This document shows, piece by piece, positions 58,718-64,000 of a DNA stretch of 64,000 bases. The notes under the pieces were generated by a model. The model did not search any database, had not been told where the DNA came from, and was given only the letters and a program-made list of their open reading frames with translations. The stretch is from Daphnia pulex (taxonomy: Eukaryota; Arthropoda; Branchiopoda; Diplostraca; Daphniidae), in NCBI RefSeq assembly GCF_021134715.1, contig NC_060027.1, positions 3,162,001-3,226,000 of the forward strand, read 5' to 3'. Position 1 is the stretch's first letter, and every line of letters begins with the position of its first letter. A program made the position numbers and the translations under genes.

Positions 58718-58988
58718 TTAACCCGTTGGCTGCCACGCCATACAACCCGTAGGTTATACTCTACTTCTCTACGTGCCATGTCTGAAGGATCCATGACCAA
58801 GTGGGACTTGCCATTGCTGACAAGTCCGTGCTGACAAGGGGGGGACTAAGGTGCATTGCCTTATAACAGGCTTGCCTTGCGGCAAATTTTGGGCTTGGCG
58901 ACTCTCCGACCCCGCGGCTTGTAAACCACGAGACCGAACAGCGCGGCCCGTGCAGGGGAGAACAAAGGCGTGGCAGACAACGGGTTAA
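58718..58988 (+). mobile_element. piggyBac-like MITE (copy B)
   Basis: TTAA (58718-58721), the same CCCGTTGGCTGCCACGCC left end, about 263 bp of interior, the inverted right end and TTAA (58985-58988). It sits at exactly the same place as the copy A element, so insertion preceded the segmental duplication. It differs internally by substitutions and small indels. Confidence 0.85.
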
Positions 58989-59165
58989 CTAACACAAACG
59001 CAATAATACCAACAATACGATGATCCACGTTGATGACGAGTCTCGGTGTCGGTCGCGATTCGACCGAGTTTCGTTCTCACCAGGAGCAGGAGCAACATCC
59101 GACGGAGATCGGTGACGACTGTTAAAGATGAGAAATCCATCTTCTCGACGTCTCCTCTGCATTAT
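58989..59165 (-). CDS. Candidate last coding exon, unknown protein (copy B)
   Basis: Counterpart of 5873-6049: acceptor ttattcag, IMQRRRREDGF, Ser/Arg-rich middle and hydrophobic end WIIVLLVLLRLC. No stop or frameshift separates the copies. Function unknown; a tail anchor is possible. Confidence 0.4.
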   Translation of the reverse strand: MMQRRRREDGFLIFNSRHRSPSDVAPAPGENETRSNRDRHRDSSSTWIIVLLVLLRLC

Positions 59166-59330
59166 CTGAATAAAAACAAAACAATTCTTATTAAGTGAAA
59201 TGTCAATACAAGTTACATAATAGTCACATAATAAATATAAGTTCATTGATATGGTTTTTTTGCTCAAAACTTCAAAGGCGCACTTTAAATTGCTTAAAAT
59301 CTACCTAACAATGTTGAGAACTGTACACAT

Positions 59331-59717
59331 AACAAAGCTCACTTGCTAGTCTAAAAAAAAATTCCGGAAGTAGACCGGAAGTAACAACAGCGCCTCAACC
59401 ATTGAGCTGTCATCAAATTAAACCACATATTCGTGATCTCCATGAAATTTGGGGTCGATTAGATGTGATTTAAACGAAATCCAAAATTTGGCCAAAATCG
59501 AGAATTTTCCTGAACTATAGTTCAGGAAAATTCTTAAAACCGGAAGTACGAAAACGTAAAAAAGATTACATGAACTTTACCACAAATTTGACGAGGATTA
59601 CGAATATGTGGTTCTTTTGTACGTCAAATGAATATTTACTGAACTACTGACAAAAATGTGAAAACCGGAAGTAGAAAAAAAAAGCAATTATCGAAAATTT
59701 AACAAGTGAGCTTTGTT
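59331..59717. mobile_element. MITE with palindromic core (copy B)
   Basis: Inverted ends AACAAAGCTCACTTG (59331-59345) and CAAGTGAGCTTTGTT (59703-59717). The central perfect palindrome is 34 bp here (59501-59534) against 30 in copy A. CCGGAAGT is again present four times. Same insertion point as copy A. Confidence 0.75.
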
Positions 59718-61165
59718 GCTGGAATAGTAATCGTCAGTTTTCACTAAATATTTCAACAAAATAACTGCCAATAAATATAAAAAGAGATGTTCAAAGTAAC
59801 TGAAACTGACTGTTTTGACAGCTGCAAATTATCAAAAAGCCATCTAGCGTTAGAAAAAAGAAACGTCCAAGTAAAACTTCGTTGGCGCGTAAAAGGGCCT
59901 GATTTTGGAAACTATTACACAGACAGAGACTAACGCAACTAGACTATTGGTAGATAACCTACGAAAATAAGCCAATTGTTGGGTACCTGGGCATAATCCC
60001 GTGGTGAGTGACTGCAGGTGTGTAACAGCGGACGGAAGCGATCACTGAAGTGGTCCAGAAACTCGCCAAGTCGCCAGTGAAGTAAAACAAATAGTGTTTA
60101 GAAGCAGTGAATCTAGATGAGCGTGCGTCGTGAAGATAGTGACGGAGAAGAACGTTGGTGGAAGTCCCTCTTCCGTCATGGACAATAGTCAGCATTGGCA
60201 CAAGAATCTCCGTGCCAAGACCATACGATTCCATAACAGAAACTGCGTGATCTGTAAAAAAAAAAAAAAAAGTTTTACATTAATGAAAATTTAACAATGA
60301 ATAAAGCATATAAATCTTTACCATTTCTTAGAAGCACACTGAATGTTCATGATGAAAAAACCGTAAAAATGGAATTCACAGCAACCAACAGCAGTACTCC
60401 ATGTTGAGATAAATTTCCTGATGCTAAAGAAAGTGTCATGAAGTATTGCATTAGCGTGGTGATGGGTGATATTGATGTTTACCTTTATCATACGGGTGAT
60501 GAATTTAGTAAAGCATTTGACTTTCATCAAGCAGATCTGGTACATGAACATACACATGGCAGGTTTCACTTCACACTCTTCATGTTTCTGAAACTCTAAG
60601 TGGAAATGGGACAAGGAAATTCTCTACATGATTTACAAATTTACACAAATTTACCTATGGGAAATTAAACTCTACCTATCTCTTTTAGCTGGGTTGCCTT
60701 CTAAACCGAAGTAAAAACAGCCATAACAACAAACATGCTGTTGCAGGGTACGCCACCAAAAATGTGAGATTCAGAAAAGATCCTATGGTTCATGAGCAAG
60801 AATACCTATGTTTTATGAAAATCTAAATTGTGATGGTCTGGTAGCAGTAATGGGGAAATACCTTATCTCGATACATTTGTATTCCTCTATGTGTGGGCTT
60901 CAAACATGAGTTTTAGGCTTTTGAAAGCATGAGGATCTATTGGATGGAAATAATTGACTGAGCGGTAAGTCAACTTGATGCCTTGATGGAATGACCGAAT
61001 GACTGACAGTCAGCTGACAGTATAGAATTTGAAGAAAAAAGTTGGTACAGTATAAAAATAAGGAAACTAGGTAAAAATAAACCTACGTAAGATACGAAGT
61101 TCAATTTGGTATTTCAAATCACAGGAATCTAAGCATAAATTAGCTACAATTTGTTTCGCCCTTTT
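59718..61165. other. Right part of copy B
   Basis: Matches 6603-7905 with indels on both sides, including a run of about 16 A near 60259. Minus-strand fragments such as GDLASFWTTS recur but do not assemble into a gene. Confidence 0.4.
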
Positions 61166-61917
61166 CTGCCCTTTTCTATGGCACGAATCCATCACAAAAA
61201 CAAAACAAAGTTTCGCCACAACGCCATCTAGCGATCAAATATGGAACTGCATACAAAAATTCCCTTTTCTTGCCCCAAAACGCGGAAATTTTCTTCGTTT
61301 ATTCGTCAGTACGTGAGAAGAGAACTCAAATCACTCAAACTAAAAAAAGTGCAAAATTACAACAAGAAGATAAAACAAATAAATACTGTTACAAATTTTC
61401 CTGAGATTGAATGGTTTCCATAATTCCTAAAATCAGACCTAAAAGAATTATTAAAATAATATTAGCATACACTCGAAATTTAATATGTATGCAATATTAA
61501 GTTGTCATCCAATTTACAAAATTAAATTTTGATTGCCTAAATCTTACATAAAATAAGAAAATATTTAACATAAATTAACAAAAAGGGTAAAATGAGGCAA
61601 TTACAGCGAATTACAGTCAGCTAAGGGACAACCTTTGCCATAATGCCATTCTGATAACGAACGTTACTAAAATTTACACAAAGTGCAAGGAAATTATTAA
61701 AATTTTCTTTCAGATATGTGTGAAAAAATTCTGAATTGAATTAAATAAATAGTTTATAAAATTGAAGATTATAAATATTAAAGATTCAAAAAACATTGCG
61801 CACTGAATACTTGCTCTTCAAGATGACATCCTAGAGCCTAGAACCTTTAAAGAGGCAACGTGAAACTTCAATAAGGCATGAGTGTTGAGCACAATCAACT
61901 AAAAACTTCAGAAACCA
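61166..61917. other. Intergenic, AT-rich
   Basis: Unique sequence between the duplication and the coiled-coil relic. A 60-codon lysine-rich open frame at 61241-61423 has no recognisable features and is not called. Confidence 0.4.
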
Positions 61918-63433
61918 ATGTTTACTTCATTCGTTGTTTTCACTGTCGGAACAATCTTTTTATATGGCAGTGCTTGGCTTTTGGAACTCCTTAGTCCTGC
62001 TCGCAAACATCTCAGAGCAGAAGACAAAGGAAAAGTAAACATTCCTGAAACTGGAGAAGAGTGTGGACTAGGAGATGCAAATTTCGAAATAACCTGCTCA
62101 AAAGCTCATTTTGACCAACAAAAATCTACTTTGGAAGATGCGGTTAAGGTCGCTAAAACGGAAATCGAAGAAAAGCGCATACTTTAGGATGACGCGAACT
62201 AAGAGGTTAAGAATTTGAAAGCGGACTTCGACCAACAAAAATCCAAATTAAATGAAGAAAAATACGCTTTGCTGGATGCGGTTAAGGTCGCTAAAACGGA
62301 AAACGACGTGAATTGTCGACTTTTAGAACAGGCTAACACGAGGCTGACGGAACTGAAAGCGAACTTTGATCAACAAAAATCTATCATCGATAAAGACAAA
62401 TCCCTTTTGGTGGATGCGGTTAAGGTTGCTAAATCTGAAACTGAAGAAAAGTGTATACTTTTGGATGAGGCGCAAACATAGTTGACGAATTTGAAAGCGC
62501 ACTTCGAAAATCAGAAATCCACCCTTAAACTTAAAATATCCGCACTAATGAATGCGGTAACCCTTGCTAAAGCTGAAACAGAAGAAAAGCACAGACTTTT
62601 TAGATGAAGCGAACGTCAAAATTGAAAATTTTAAAGCGCACTTTGACAGCGAAAAATCCATCCTCAATCAAGATAAATCCGCTTTAGATGATGCTGTTAA
62701 CTTTGCTAAACTAGAAACCAGAGGCAAATGCAGACTATTAGATGAAGCACAAATCGAGTTGACTAAATTAAGAGCGCGATTTGACAACCAAAAAGCTATT
62801 CTCGAACTCGAAAAATCCGCACTAATGAATGCGGTTAACCTCGCTAAAACGGAAACCGACGAAAAGTCCAGACTTTTGGATGGAGCAAAAAACGAGTTAT
62901 CCATCTCGAAAGCTCAATGTAATCAAGAAAAATCCGCGGTCATGGAAGTAGACCAAAAGATTCTGGAATTAGAACGATAATTAAACTTGTGCAAAGAAGA
63001 TTTCAAAACTTTGGCGGAACAATCTCACAATAAAAAAGAACTGCTATTGAAATTAACCGATGAGAAAAATGAAGTTGCACAGTCTGCAGCCACTGCCCGA
63101 CAACAAGCTGAAGCTCTTGTCACTGAACAAGCTGCAGCACTGACTGAAGCTCTGAAAACATTGAAACAAGCTGTAAGACGTGCGAAAGAGGAAGCACAAT
63201 CTGATTTGTCAAGACCGGAAGATAAAGAAGATCCGGTTGGAATAAATGAAACTTTAGAGGAATGGTTAGTCAAACATGGTTTGTTAACTAGAGTACCTCC
63301 AAAGACTTGGATCCAATTACTGGAGCACTCTGGGTTTTTGATAGAAGAAAAGGCTTCGCATCTCCGAGAAAAAGCTGATAGTCTCTTCCATCATGATCCT
63401 GAAGCAGGCGACCACGCAAACAACCAGAATTAA
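61918..63433 (+). pseudogene. Decayed membrane-anchored coiled-coil repeat protein
   Basis: The frame opens with a hydrophobic segment (FVVFTVGTIFLYGSAWLLELL), then repeats of about 40-48 residues around KAHFDQQKS, DAVKVAKTETEEK and RLLDEA, typical long coiled coil. About six units precede a distinct C-terminal part (TLAEQSHNKKELLLKLTDEK, AQSAATARQQAEAL, then EEWLVKHGLLTRVPPKTW). Five lesions interrupt it: TAG 62185, TAA 62200, TAG 62479, a one-base T insertion near 62600, and TAA 62978; removing the lesions restores one frame throughout. No intron signals were seen. The gene must have been intact until fairly recently because the repeats remain clear. Function unknown. Confidence 0.75.
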
Positions 63434-63571
63434 GATACGTTTTGAAACAACCGTAGGGAAGAGATGCTTATTTAAAATGTTTGTGGTCTGAATACTTCCA
63501 GTTTAATCTTCCTGATTAAGCATTAACTGTATACTTTCCATTTTGGAATAAAAAAATTTGTCTTAACTACT
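63434..63571. other. Convergent spacer
   Basis: 138 bp between the coiled-coil relic and the stop of the GST gene; an AATAAA at about 63547 on the plus strand may be the old polyadenylation signal of the relic. Confidence 0.4.
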
Positions 63572-64000
63572 TTATTTATTGATTTCCATGTCATATTCCG
63601 GATTCCCAGCTAGAAAACTTGTAATAAATTTTGCGTGATTTTCAGGAGAAATGAAACTTTCTTTGACCGCATCGTCTTCTTTCATGGCATCAAACCACTT
63701 TATCTGTTGTTAAAATTATTTTTGTATGATGAAAAATCACTACACACATGCTGTAATGGTCTTTAAAAATTATTTACCAAAGAAGGATAATTTTCCATTT
63801 GAACTTTTAGCATCCCATGGCTCAAAATAGGCAATGAAGGCAATCTCTCCATCCAAGGCCATATCATGTAATCTACAATCCCAGGATTCTGACCTAGAAT
63901 CAAATCATTTTCATGAATTTATTTAAAAATAAAAATTAATAAAAAAAATTCAGCTAAATGAAATCTACCTACCTCCAAAAAATTTTATTTCTCGTTTTGC
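63572..64000 (-). CDS. Omega-class glutathione S-transferase, C-terminal exons
   Basis: Three exons on the minus strand keep phase: 63973 to beyond 64000, 63778-63893 and 63572-63703; the 5' part is outside the window. The translation runs KFFGGQNPGIVDYMIWPWME, LPILSHGML, WFDAMKEDDAVKESF, then FLAGNPEYDMEINK. FFGG followed by VDYMIWPWMER is the hallmark of omega GST C-terminal domains (FFGG...IDYLIWPWFER in vertebrate GSTO). Omega enzymes use an active-site cysteine in the N-terminal domain, not visible here, and act as thioltransferases and dehydroascorbate reductases in the cytosol. Confidence 0.9.

Larger units (their letters stand above)
54793..61165 (+). repeat. Segmental duplication copy B (about 6.4 kb)
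   Basis: This copy matches 2170-7905 in direct orientation and feature order. It is longer mainly because it keeps the promoter of YTT gene 3, has six more 24-bp minisatellite units, one more 174-bp unit, and retains sequence near 60370-60550 that copy A lacks. Its right end is near 61165, where the shared text cacaggaatctaagcataa and following bases give way to unique sequence. Confidence 0.9.

Noticed and set aside
1-64000. CRISPR arrays, bacterial operons, ribosomal RNA genes
   Set aside because: None seen; the spliced gene structures and tRNA type are eukaryotic throughout.

Overview
This looks like a piece of an arthropod nuclear genome, most likely a cladoceran crustacean of the Daphnia type. 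That is inferred from many 55-75 bp introns, arthropod TCAGT initiators behind TATA boxes, an insect-type TIMELESS, Smoothened and Syndecan with arthropod features, a multi-copy family of secreted YTT-rich proteins, and an LRR protein resembling those annotated in crustaceans as the non-catalytic subunit of Oplophorus luciferase. Gene models below were assembled by hand from splice sites, phase and homology; no alignment was run.

Layout. 1-1595: 3' end of a gene built from repeated CUB-like modules. 2170-7905: copy A of a segmental duplication. 9052-18330 (-): the clock gene timeless in 15 coding exons. 22978-23590 (-): Rap2-like GTPase. 24662-32114 (+): a phospholipid scramblase cluster of two intact genes around a decayed one. 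32306-33575 (-): PDCD2-like. 34066-35335 (+): secreted LRR protein. 35803-40444 (+): smoothened. 41239-42261 (+): intronless rhodopsin-class GPCR. 42575-44924 (-): U5 snRNP 40 kDa WD40 protein. 46288-48874 (+): syndecan. 53473-53545 (+): tRNA-Lys(CTT). 54793-61165: copy B of the duplication, in the same orientation as copy A. 61918-63433: a decayed membrane-anchored coiled-coil gene. 63572-64000 (-): C-terminal exons of an omega-class glutathione transferase.

The most striking structure is the pair of direct ~6 kb repeats that bracket about 47 kb of conserved single-copy genes. Each copy carries a mini-cluster of three YTT-rich secreted-protein genes (mostly broken, several lesions shared), a 24-bp coding minisatellite (6 units in A, 12 in B), a 174-bp tandem repeat (2 units in A, 3 in B), a piggyBac-like TTAA MITE, and a second MITE with a long perfect palindrome. 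Shared lesions and shared MITE sites show these features predate the duplication; differing repeat numbers and indels show that the copies have diverged since.

The single-copy genes are functionally mixed (clock, Hedgehog signalling, membrane lipid, splicing, proteoglycan) and show no operon logic; neighbours are mostly divergent or convergent with short spacers.
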